A stretch of 10,115 bases of DNA from Phoronis ovalis (Eukaryota; Phoronida; Phoronidae): assembly GCA_028565635.1 (NCBI GenBank), contig JAOXYB010067678.1, forward strand, positions 1 to 10,115, in the 5' to 3' direction. The notes under the pieces were generated by a model. It had not been told where the DNA came from and did no database searches. It worked only from the letters and a program-made list of their open reading frames with translations. Positions 1 through 7,554 of this stretch are shown piece after piece (position 1 is the first letter of the stretch; the number at the start of each line of letters is the position of its first letter). A program made the translations under genes and the position numbers.

Positions 1-150
1 TGACAAAACTTCAAATTATGCCAACAAAATGCACCAGATTGCAGGAAAAGACACCAAAATAATCAAAATTTTCTCGAACACCCCCTGCCCGAGGGGGTGA
101 CCCCCTCCCGCATCCTCCCCCCCGTACGACCTGCTGCCGCGCGCGCCCTG
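1..150. repeat. GC-rich end of an interspersed repeat fragment
   Basis: The stretch from about 79 to 150 is strongly C/G-rich while the surrounding DNA is AT-rich. It holds CACCCCC (79-85), its reverse complement GGGGGTG (93-99) and ACCCCC again (100-105), so it can fold as a G/C hairpin in two registers. The lead-in at 29-78 (ATGCACCAGATTGCAGG, then CAAAATTTTCTCG) followed by blocks of C resembles, from memory only, a dispersed repeat seen in several marine invertebrate genomes. No coding frame is visible. The left end is cut by the window. The family name is unknown to me. Confidence 0.5.
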
Positions 151-367
151 AAGATAAAAATAAATAAATCCCACTCATTCTTCAGTCTGGGCCTTGGCAT
201 CTCTGTATTATGGTGCACACACTATTCTAACATCTTTTGGTTTTTAAAGAGAAACAAATAAATTTATTAAGTGACCTATTATTAAAACTGTGTGTATGTC
301 CAATCAAAACATAAATATGTTCATTTTACTTTCCTGACATAAACTACAGCTACCTGCACTCTTTTAG
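151..367 (+). other. 3' part of the TRAPPC9 intron upstream of the first visible exon
   Basis: This is AT-rich sequence with no coding signal that I can support. It ends in a pyrimidine-rich tract and acceptor (CTCTTTTAG, AG at 366-367). The intron is phase 1: one base (a G, if the codon is Asp as in vertebrate TRAPPC9) must come from the previous exon outside the window. The GC-rich repeat at 1-150 lies in the same intron. Confidence 0.7.
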
Positions 368-453
368 ATTTCAAGTGGATGAAAGATTATCCTGGGCAGG
401 TTGAACTGAAAGTATACAATCCTATGCCAACTGAACTGAGGGTTGAAAATATG
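368..453 (+). CDS. TRAPPC9: TRAPPC9 exon a (first in window)
   Basis: The exon opens with two bases completing an Asp codon, then FKWMKDYPGQVELKVYNPMP and TELRVENM. This matches the vertebrate TRAPPC9 segment with VYNPMPFELRVENM. It ends phase 0 at ATG 451-453. The donor is a weak GTTGGT. It is preferred because the next exon must be entered in phase 0 and because the joined sequence then aligns with vertebrate TRAPPC9 without a gap. A stronger-looking GTATTT donor four bases downstream would shift the frame. Confidence 0.85.
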
Positions 454-3400
454 GTTGGTATTTTAAAGTCCTCCTGCATGATAAATATTTTAAGAAAAGT
501 GATGTATAAATCTGTAACTTTTAATGGATACCTCCATTTACAGAACAGCAATTCACCTTCATATACATTTGCAAACACTCAGCCTAGTGTTTTTAATCTC
601 TGATTATACTATAGAAGGATATTTGTGTTTACCACTCATCTTCTTTTCCATAGACCCTTTTGACAGAAGATTTGGAATTCCACTGCAATTTGGAAAGTTT
701 TGTATTACCTCCTGAATCAGGACCTCATAAAGTTTTAATCACAGGAATTCCTAAGGAACCTGGGCAATTAACCATGACAGGTAAGACCGTATAGCAAGTT
801 ATTGTTATGTTATTATAATGGCATGTTATTTACTGCAGCGCAGCATATTATGGGATATATCAAAAGCAGAGATGTATATCTGCATACAATTGGCCCCAGT
901 TGGTTTTTAAGTCGCTATGAATGTATAACTGCAATAGATATGACAGAAATATGTGAGGTACATATACGATGTAGCAATATCAAATTACATATAAAATTAA
1001 CATATCAGTCGCAACAATATTCCACAGGTTTTTCCAGCATCATAATATTATGTTGCTTTTTTTTGCAAGGCTATCATTCAGAGGTTTTTGGTGTACCAAG
1101 CAACTGCCGATTACGAGACATTATAAATAGTGTTTCGAGTAAAATATCAACTAGAAAGATAACTGAATTAAAGCACTCTAGATATGCCATTGATATTGTG
1201 CCAGCTTTACCTTCCATTCAACTATCTACCAAAGAAGCTCCACCTGATACGAGATTAAACATTGTCGCTGACCACACAGTAACAAGTGCTATGCTCCATC
1301 TTTATGTTGGCCAAAGGTAAAAATTATGTAAAACATTTTCTATAAAAGAAATTAGGGTTAATGCTTTCCTTCTATATAACAGTCTTAGGTGATGGCGAGG
1401 TTTTATTATAAATCAAGCAGATTTCATACTACGTTATCTTGTTTCATTTATTAATAAGATATTGTGTAAAAATGGGATGGGCTATCTGTAATTTTTAGTT
1501 CCATTTCTAGGGTTTTCAAATAAAAATTTTAAATGTGCATTGCAAGACTTGAGCATTGGATTAAGTATGATTTTTGTTTGTATTTAAATGCCATGATATA
1601 TTAACTGCATCGTATTGTTAGCTCCAAAAAGTTGAAACAAAGGAAAAAGATTAATGTGTATTTAAAAGATTGGGAGCAACAATATCATTTTTTGATGTTG
1701 CTGAATTGGGAAACATGATGTTTATTATCTGAATTTTTTCTAGCCATGAGAGTGTTCTTATGATAACAAATATAGGTGAATATGCTATAGAACATATTGA
1801 ACTGAAACTGGATTCAAAGCAACCTAAAGGTAAGTGCTTGTTTTAAACTATTTAGTGTCTTCTTTAATACTTGCTGGTTTGCCATGGTCAGTAATGATAA
1901 TGCTGTCAGGACATTTTTATATTCTTCAATTAAAAAGGAGCTGATTACTGATCATACTTGCTGAAACTGTACCCAGTGCGAACTATTGGAAATTGCCTCT
2001 TTTTACGGGCTTGTTATTGTCTCCTTTTATGCTACTGTATGTTCTTTTGGAATGGGGTGAAATTTGGGAAAATTATGTTACTGATATGTACAATCAGTTT
2101 TCTCGTGTTTTGAAGCAGAGTGCATAATACACTGCATCAAAATAAAACATAAGAAAGGCGAATTATGATATGTTCAAAATGTATTTTAATTCTTACTATA
2201 TATTCATAGAGCTTACTGGCAAGTTGAAAATTGTTAGAGGACATGAAGTTATTAGAAAAACCTGTGATCTCATCAAATGTTTAAATAGTATCACACCATT
2301 AATTAAACTTTAATAAGCTAAATGCCCTTTTTAAGGGGCAAAACGTTTTCCAAAAAAAAGTTTATGTGTCACTAATCTTTTTTTATGAAACAGATCATCC
2401 AGGGGCATTATTTTTTAATGCTTTCCGAAAAGGTGCTCTGGGGGTGTCTTTTCCTAGGGGTGCTTAGTTTTGGAAAACCTTGGTAGATTTGAGTTTCAGT
2501 TGCACATTGCCAGCAAGAATATTCTGTTAAAAGTGCCCAAATGGAAATATTTTGATGTGTGCTGTTTGAAATGTACCTTCCTGGAACATTAGTATTTATT
2601 TGTATATAATTATGTATTCAACAGAATTGTCTGGTCAAATGTTTCACTGGAACGTGGACAACCTTCGAGCACAACTGCCTCTACAACCTGGACGTCAAGC
2701 TTCTTTTACTCTGTATGTTACTGCAGTGGACGACGTGGTATCTTATGATGCTGTAATACTTGAAGGTGAGTATTGTCTTTCATAGCTTTCTTAGTTTCTG
2801 AAGGGTTTTCTTATCATATTGTAGTAGATAGTCTTCTATTTCTTAGAACTGCACATATCAAATTGCCTGTATGTACTAACAACAAAGGAATACAAGGTAC
2901 CTCTGTTTATATTAAGCTCAATCAATTTAAAGAAGACTTCTATTCAAGATATTACATAGACTCAGATTAAAAATCAAAAAGAAATTAATATAAAGTTTGA
3001 GCAGCAAAACAGTAAATGTTTCAAATATATAATGTAAGAGATACACATAAAACTAAAAAATATAATGGAACAAATTATTATAACCTAAACATAATTAATG
3101 ATTTGGTTTATTAAAAACTACAAACTTATGCATTCTGAGGGTAGTTTTTAATAAAATAATTTGTTAATTTATTTGGGTCTTTTTTTACAAATTTATTGCC
3201 CAAAAAAATAACATTATTTAGGTCATGGTATATCTATGTTTTTTCTTATTTATCCACTCAGATTAGCTACTGTTAAGCAGTAGGTGGCGCCTAGGTTATA
3301 CTGATTGTTAACTAGCTTCAAATAGACTACAACTACATGTACTGTCAGCACAATGATATGTTTGACTTGCTAATTTTCAAGAAGTTGCACCTCCAACAAT

Positions 3401-6400
3401 ACTGTGCCTTTATTTGTAAAAAATTTAGTGAAATTAAAAAAGGTGTGATAAGCACTAGTGGAATCCAATGACTTAATGATCTGCTTTGCAGAAGCTGAAA
3501 ACATTCCCTCACTGCTCAGTCCACGTCCAAGAACTCTTCATGTGAGAACGTTTGACACCAGCAGACCAACAAGTCCAGTGCCAGTAAGAAGAGATACTCA
3601 GTTTAAAAAGGTAACATTTCTGTTTTTGTGTTACAGCCAGTTTATGTTGTTTAATAAATGCATGTAGCTATAATCCTTTGCCCCACCAGAAAGGAAAGCA
3701 GTACATAAACCTTTAATTTTTTGCTGTATCTGGCCTGTAGCATATTATACAACTTTATTTGTTTGATTTTCTGATTCTGCAACTAATTTTGTAATAAAAA
3801 ATTATCTGACAAAAGCTTTTCAAATGAAAGAAAATACCAAATAAAAAGCAAGAACATTCTGGCTGGCCAGGAGCACTCTAATTTACGATTGTCTTTTGAG
3901 GTAAAGAGATCATGTGAACTCTTCGTGCCAATTCAAAAAAGAAATTATGAAGATCTTGAGACAAAACTTAAAGCTTTTGCATTGGAAAAGTAAAATTCAC
4001 TTTTGGACTAAATTGTATTTATACAAACAACTGAAAGATTAAAAATATTTAGTTATGCACTAAAACTGTAAACTATATAATTGGTATTTTGTGATCAGAG
4101 ATGTGAGTCTATTTTAATTATTTTTAGTAAAATAGGTTAAGACTTTACAAAAATTACTATAAAATACTCACAGGACAATCTCAGATTTGTCTTAAAGGAG
4201 CAATTCCCAAAGCAAATTATAAGTGCTTGTTTTTAAACACACTTTTAGCCAACATTTTTGATCTGTCAAGAAGTGGAGATCACTTGTTCTTCTGTTGTTT
4301 TAATAAATATACTTGTTTTAGACATTTGAAGCTTTGTTAACTTTCTTATACTCTGGTGGACCTGGGAGAGAAGAAGGGTACTGCAGACAATGCTCCTTGG
4401 CTCTAAAGATTGAAATGTTACCATCTTTATACTTTAAGAAATGGTCAGTTATTCCTGATAAAAGGTAATCACTATCCCATTTTTGCCATCTATTCTAATC
4501 CATTTGAGAAACCTGCTTTTAATAACATATATAGATCAAGCCCACATACATGTATGCTAACCTGTGATGGCATTATATGCTTCAATTCTAACAGTAGTTT
4601 CTGTATAGATGTGCCATCATTGGATAAAGACTATTTTTTTAATTATCTTTTACAGCCCAAACAGTTGCGAGATGTGTTTAGAAATAATTAATGCTACAAC
4701 ATGGGACATGGACATTGTTTCTACTAGTGGTAAAACAGCCAACATAGCTTCCAAACAATCTTCTAGGTAATTCTGAAAAAGTAGACATCTGAGCAGACAT
4801 GCTACCAAAATTCTTTTATCAACTTGTATGAATGTTATATGAAAAGCAAGTATATTTCAGTTAGCTCTTGATCCACTTTTCTTTTTGATTTTATATTCTT
4901 ATCTGCAAAGTTTTTCATGTTAGTTATGACATGAGCTGAACAGACAGACTTCTAGTATTAGATTACAAAAGACGGCTGTCCTTTTTTGGTACTGCTGTGA
5001 TTTTGTAATACACTTACACAATATATTTATACATTCAAGTAGATTCTGATAGATCTCACTTTCCTGCATTCCTTTATGTATTCACTTACATAGTAACATA
5101 ACCAATGATTGCATGGTTAATGTGGGATTGCATGCCTTTAACGAATGGTGGAGTCCCTGTGAAATCTGCTGCCAACTATACATACAGTTTTTGCTGCTTA
5201 ACAAATTGTAAAACTATTAGTTTTCTCTACTAGCATCCATTCAATGGTCACATGTCTTCTAATGCTGCAAAAAGGTTTGTATGGTGGAAATAAAAATAGA
5301 AATAATGCCGCAAATACAGTAATATACCGTACAGTAAAAGTAACAATAATGCTGCAAATTAACTAAAATGACATAAAAGAAAAATGACAATAATGCCACA
5401 AATAGATTTGTATGACCGAAAATAGACTAGTTTGACAGGAATTGACTAGTAAGAACAAAAAATATACTAGTCTAGTATGATGAAAAGAAAATGTAAACTA
5501 AGGTAATGCCATAAAATAATTTAGCATGATGACAATAAATAGAATGGTATGACAAAAAATCAGTTTTATGACTAGCTCTTATAGGCCATGGTAGAAGATA
5601 TTTTGGCTGAATATAGCGGTTGGAAAATTTGTAGTACTGATAAGATGATTGTGATAGGTAAATGTTTCCTTTGTTTTACAGTTTTAATATATTTCTTCCA
5701 AGAGATCTGTTACCAACTGAAGAGAGTCCTGGTTGGCCTTCGTATAGTCAACAAATTGCTAATTATTTAGATGTTCGATGGAAGTTGCCCTCTTTAGATG
5801 TTGAAGGAAAAGCTTTTGTTGAAAAACTTGAGTGGACTCCAGCTCAGCTAGATTTAATGAGAAGTTCTCCACTAGACTGGAGTAAGCGAAGAAGAATAAA
5901 AATAACTAACACTTTCTTGTTCTAGTAAATTGAATTATTACCCTTAATTAGCACCAAGTGATACAAATATCTTTTTCTCCAATTATTTATTATTATATTG
6001 CATAAGTGTATATGCACATGATAATCGCTGTTGTGCACTGCGCCTTTTCAGAATTTTATTGCATACATTGTGTTTATTCTTGAACTTAATCTAATGGTAG
6101 AATAGATCGGGGGAAAAAAAAAAAAATTTTGTGCTAGGTGCAAGATAAATTCCCGAACGTAGGCTTGCAAGCATGATTAGTGTATTGATGCCTTTAGGTA
6201 TTCTAGCCTTATCCAACTCTTATGTGTGAACAGTTTCGTTCTCTCGCTTTTTGATCCCAATAATTATTTTTTGATAAATTAGTATTGTTCTAGGTTATAA
6301 ATTATTACTTTTTTGTAGCTGTGAGATTAAATGGTGAGGCATGGCAACATGATGGCATCAACTCCACATTTGGTCTGGGAGAAACTATTGAGTTAGACAT

Positions 6401-7202
6401 TTCAATCACTAATTGTGGAGGTATGGTGTAGTTGGTAACATAGCTGATTAATTAAAAGTATTACATTAAAGTAGCTTACTGAAAAAATTATTGTAACTTG
6501 AATACCAGTTCATTGGCAGAGTACTGACTAATTGCCCAAGTCATAAATCATATGTACCAGGTGCTCAGAATGTGTTTGCCTATTGCAGACTATACGCAAG
6601 ATGAGATTACTTTGCATATTATGTGTCAAGAGACTAAAGCAGGCGGAGAAGCAGAACACGAAGGCTTAGTCAGTATTATAGGAAATACAAAGGCTAAGTT
6701 TTATAAGGTAATTGTACTGATTGCTCCAAATGATGAAGTTTTAAACATTTTATTTTGTGTACATATACATGCCATGGGACAGCTGACACTGTGTTATGAA
6801 ACTGCACGACTTTCAGATACTTAATTTTTAATTTGCTTACTAAATTTGTATCAAATTATATTAAAAATTGAAAAATCTAAAGTTGCATGATGTTTTTACT
6901 CATACATTGTATGTGTTCATAATCCCTAGTCTTAAACACAGTTACAAAATATATGCAAAAAGCTGTTTGCATGCACTGGGGGAGCATGGTATTGGCAAAA
7001 TGGCTTCAATCTGTATGCTGTTGCTATGTGTATGCTGTTGTTTTAGGTTATTGCAGAAGAGGCTTTCAATCACTCATGTTCCTGTATTTTCTATTGTGCG
7101 GGATTGTACAGTTTTCAATTGAGTTGTGCTGTAATAAGTGAGCCAGAAAAGAAACAACATGTATGGAGGTATAGTCCTGATGTTGAAGTAAATATTATTT
7201 AG
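368..7202 (+). CDS. TRAPPC9: TRAPPC9 (TRAPPII subunit, NIBP/Trs120), C-terminal half, 12 exons
   Basis: Joined exons 368-453, 654-780, 1070-1316, 1744-1829, 2625-2765, 3492-3610, 4322-4464, 4656-4766, 5682-5881, 6319-6420, 6589-6707 and 7047-7202 give 1,637 nt, one open frame of 544 residues ending in TAG. All 11 introns are GT-AG and their phases chain without a break. Landmarks shared with vertebrate TRAPPC9 appear in the right order: VYNPMPxELRVENM, GYH..VFGV..C, a VPALP-like segment (IVPALPSIQLS), ENIG-like ITNIGEYAIEHIEL, LQPGxxAxFT, and YSGGPGxxEGY. TRAPPC9 is a subunit of the TRAPPII complex, which acts at late Golgi and endosomes as an exchange factor for Rab11/Rab1-type GTPases; vertebrate TRAPPC9 is also reported to bind NIK and IKK-beta. 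The part seen is the C-terminal beta-sandwich region of the Trs120 family (Pfam TRAPPC9-Trs120). The N-terminal half lies upstream of the window. Family assignment is firm; exon edges are my predictions. Confidence 0.93.
654..780 (+). CDS. TRAPPC9: TRAPPC9 exon b
   Basis: Entered in phase 0 after TCTTTTCCATAG. It encodes LLTEDLEFHCNLESF and then LPPESGPHKVLITGIPKEPG, matching the vertebrate order LLTSGVEFES ... [20 protein letters not shown]. This is a beta-sandwich strand pair. The donor is GTAAGA; the last base is the first of a Gly codon (phase 1). Confidence 0.92.
1070..1316 (+). CDS. TRAPPC9: TRAPPC9 exon c
   Basis: Acceptor TTTTTTTTGCAAG. The exon reads GYHSEVFGVPSNCRLRDI, then a charged, Ser-rich stretch, then IDIVPALPSIQLST, and ends VTSAMLHLYVGQ. 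The GYH..VFGV..C and VPALP-like motifs are the clearest TRAPPC9 signatures in the window. The donor is GTAAAA, phase 2. At 247 nt it is the longest coding exon here. Confidence 0.94.
1317..1743 (+). other. TRAPPC9 intron c/d, nothing recognisable
   Basis: This 427-base AT-rich phase 2 intron runs from GTAAAA to TTTTTTCTAG. I see no repeat, RNA gene or hidden exon in it. Confidence 0.6.
1744..1829 (+). CDS. TRAPPC9: TRAPPC9 exon d
   Basis: Acceptor TTTTTTCTAG. It encodes (S)HESVLMITNIGEYAIEHIEL and KLDSKQPK, corresponding to the vertebrate LENIGMEPLEKLEV strand. The donor is a consensus GTAAGT, phase 1. Confidence 0.9.
2345..2478. mobile_element. MITE-like element in TRAPPC9 intron d/e
   Basis: GTTTTCCAAAA at 2345-2355 is the exact reverse complement of TTTTGGAAAAC at 2468-2478. 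Extending the arms gives 14 of 16 matches. The enclosed 134 bp carries internal symmetry: GCATTA (2405-2410), TTTTT, TAATGC (2416-2421), and two GGTGCT words. It is richer in G than its flanks. No clear target-site duplication is visible, so it may be decayed or a chance inverted repeat. The rest of the 795-base intron (1830-2624) holds a short stem at 2323-2340 (TGCCC..GGGCA) and nothing else I recognise. Confidence 0.4.
2625..2765 (+). CDS. TRAPPC9: TRAPPC9 exon e
   Basis: Acceptor ATTCAACAG. It encodes ELSGQMFHWNVDNLRAQLPL, then QPGRQASFTLYVTAVDD. It matches the vertebrate segment with LAQFPLQPGKVATFTI. The donor is GTGAGT, phase 1. Confidence 0.93.
3107..3155. repeat. perfect 15-bp inverted repeat (hairpin)
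   Basis: TTTATTAAAAACTAC (3107-3121) and GTAGTTTTTAATAAA (3141-3155) are exact reverse complements around a 19-base loop that contains the palindrome ATGCAT. It lies in the middle of the TRAPPC9 intron between exons e and f (2766-3491), in unusually AT-rich DNA. It could be the remnant of a small transposon or a foldback sequence. Confidence 0.75.
3267..3291 (+). promoter_or_regulatory. CTCF-like motif overlapping a small hairpin
   Basis: GCAGTAGGTGGCGC at 3277-3290 matches 13 of 14 positions of the widely used CTCF core consensus CCASYAGRKGGCRS; only the first base differs. It overlaps a hairpin CTACTG (3267-3272), TTAAG, CAGTAG (3278-3283). It stands out from AT-rich intron flanks. CTCF exists in bilaterians but not in cnidarians or sponges, so the reading depends on the host. 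It could be chance or part of a repeat. Confidence 0.3.
3492..3610 (+). CDS. TRAPPC9: TRAPPC9 exon f (Ser/Pro/Arg-rich linker)
   Basis: Acceptor CTGCTTTGCAG. It encodes EAENIPSLLSPRPRTLHVRT, then FDTSRPTSPVPVRRDTQFKK. This is a low-conservation linker between two beta-sandwich units; only the final KK, which runs into the next exon's TFEALL, aligns well with vertebrates. It contains SP and TSP proline-directed sites. The donor is GTAACA, phase 0. Confidence 0.82.
3787..3993 (+). other. coding-looking ORF without ATG inside TRAPPC9 intron f/g
   Basis: One frame is open from the stop at 3784-3786 to TAA 3991-3993 with no ATG. From 3853 the translation looks like real protein: NILAGQEHSNLRLSFEVKRS, then CELFVPIQKRNYEDLETKL and KAFALEK. 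The alternation LRLSFEV...CELFVPI followed by YEDLETKLKAF resembles the beta-beta-helix start of a PB1 or other ubiquitin-like fold, but this is a pattern impression only. A GT donor could sit at 3990-3991 (phase 2 exit), while the flanking TRAPPC9 exons are phase 0, so it cannot be a frame-preserving cassette exon with that donor. It may be a pseudogene or retrocopy fragment. Confidence 0.35.
4322..4464 (+). CDS. TRAPPC9: TRAPPC9 exon g
   Basis: Acceptor ACTTGTTTTAG. It encodes TFEALLTFLYSGGPGREEGY, then CRQCSLALKIEMLPSLYFKK and WSVIPDK. The YSGGPG..EGY motif is nearly identical to vertebrate TRAPPC9. The donor is GTAATC, phase 2. Confidence 0.95.
4656..4766 (+). CDS. TRAPPC9: TRAPPC9 exon h
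   Basis: Acceptor TATCTTTTACAG. It encodes SPNSCEMCLEIINATTWDMD, then IVSTSGKTANIASKQSS, aligning with the vertebrate LLLDVFNSTEHELTVST strand. The donor is GTAATT, phase 2. Joined to exon i it gives SSSFNIFLPRD, which aligns with the vertebrate segment before DKF without a gap, so no extra exon is needed between them. Confidence 0.88.
5301..5518. repeat. degenerate 44-bp-period tandem repeat
   Basis: AATAATGCCGCAAATA (5301), AATAATGCTGCAAATT (5345) and AATAATGCCACAAATA (5389) begin exactly 44 bases apart. A weaker copy, GGTAATGCCATAAAATA, lies at 5502-5518. Between copies there are recurring ATGAC, AAAATAGACTAG and ACTAGT words. It looks like a decayed minisatellite within the 915-base TRAPPC9 intron 4767-5681. 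The rest of that intron shows nothing clear apart from a rejected exon-like segment at 5585-5657. Confidence 0.65.
5682..5881 (+). CDS. TRAPPC9: TRAPPC9 exon i
   Basis: Acceptor CCTTTGTTTTACAG. It encodes FNIFLPRDLLPTEESPGW, then a helix-rich stretch ending LDVRWKLPSLDVEGKAFVEK and LEWTPAQLDLMRSSPLDW. WKLPS corresponds to vertebrate WRIPS, and SPLDW to APLQW. The donor is GTAAGC, phase 1. Confidence 0.93.
5882..6318 (+). other. TRAPPC9 intron i/j
   Basis: This 437-base AT-rich intron runs from GTAAGC to TTTTTTGTAG. It contains GGGGG followed by 13 A and TTTT (6109-6130), a homopolymer run likely to vary in length. No gene or recognisable repeat is seen. Confidence 0.6.
6319..6420 (+). CDS. 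TRAPPC9: TRAPPC9 exon j
   Basis: Acceptor TTACTTTTTTGTAG. It encodes (T)VRLNGEAWQHDGINSTFGL, then GETIELDISITNCG. It is the counterpart of the vertebrate VxxDG...GDPVRLEVRLTN strand pair. The donor is GTATGG, phase 1. Confidence 0.9.
6589..6707 (+). CDS. TRAPPC9: TRAPPC9 exon k
   Basis: Acceptor TTGCCTATTGCAG. It encodes (D)YTQDEITLHIMCQETKAGG, then EAEHEGLVSIIGNTKAKFYK. Vertebrate TRAPPC9 has SFVGSSTFY at this place. Sequence conservation is modest, but frame and position fit. The donor is GTAATT, phase 0. Confidence 0.88.
6708..7046 (+). other. last TRAPPC9 intron, with duplicated 12-mer at its acceptor
   Basis: This 339-base phase 0 intron has no coding support of its own; the open frames that cross it are out of frame with TRAPPC9. 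Near its 3' end TGTATGCTGTTG occurs twice (7012-7023 and 7029-7040), just before the acceptor TTTTAG (7041-7046), so the duplication lies across the branch point and pyrimidine tract region. Confidence 0.6.
7047..7202 (+). CDS. TRAPPC9: TRAPPC9 last coding exon
   Basis: Acceptor GTTGTTTTAG. It encodes VIAEEAFNHSCSCIFYCAGL, then YSFQLSCAVISEPEKKQHV and a short tail WRYSPDVEVNII, ending in TAG 7200-7202. The Cys-rich YCAGLYSF core matches the vertebrate LFLYTGDFFL strand near the C terminus. Vertebrates end a few residues after WFCLPSV, so the protein end is at the expected place. Confidence 0.92.
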   Translation, partial: VIAEEAFNHSCSCIFYCAGLYSFQLSCAVISEPEKKQHVWRYSPDVEVNII

Positions 7203-7554
7203 GCCAGGTAATTAGAGATGTTTATTAAATCTGACTGGTATATCTGAAACTTATGCTACATATTATTACAAGTTTCAAGAGCAGTTTGAGCTTATTGCAT
7301 GTACTGATCTTCCTGTGTAGTATGGTAGTGTGAACTGGGACTTCTTCTATTGTGATATTTCGAAATGAATGTATTTGCTGTAAGTTGCTTATACCTTTGA
7401 CAAATTTAAGAAAATAATAACATGACAGCTTTATTTAATGTCTTGTTACTATATAATATGTAAATGCATGAATTAAAGTAGTTGAGGTGTTTTGCTTCAG
7501 CTGTATTGCCCAAAAGCAAACACATTACTACAGTTTGAAAAGCTTTTCTGATGA

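Noticed and set aside
802-1069. Long open frame through intron b/c running into exon c, with an ATG at 802.
   Set aside because: Exon b reading on into the intron meets TAG within a few codons, the intron part has no family resemblance, and the splice sites at 780 and 1070 give an exact match to TRAPPC9.
4410-4691. 93-codon + strand frame spanning exon g, intron g/h and exon h.
   Set aside because: It is in a different frame from the conserved YSGGPG and CEMCLEIINATT coding sequence on both sides, so it is a shadow frame.
5585-5657. Exon-like segment in TRAPPC9 intron h/i with good splice sites (CTCTTATAG before, GTAAATG after) and a 23-codon frame starting AMVEDILAEYSG.
   Set aside because: Entered in the required phase 2 it reads Arg-Pro-Trp-stop. 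Its own open frame needs phase 0 entry and leaves in phase 1, which does not fit exon i. Joining exons h and i directly aligns with vertebrate TRAPPC9 without a gap.
6868-7141. Two overlapping + frames with Cys-rich hydrophobic segments, like small membrane proteins.
   Set aside because: They overlap the last TRAPPC9 exon out of frame, and the Cys-rich look comes from TGT/TGC repeats at the acceptor.
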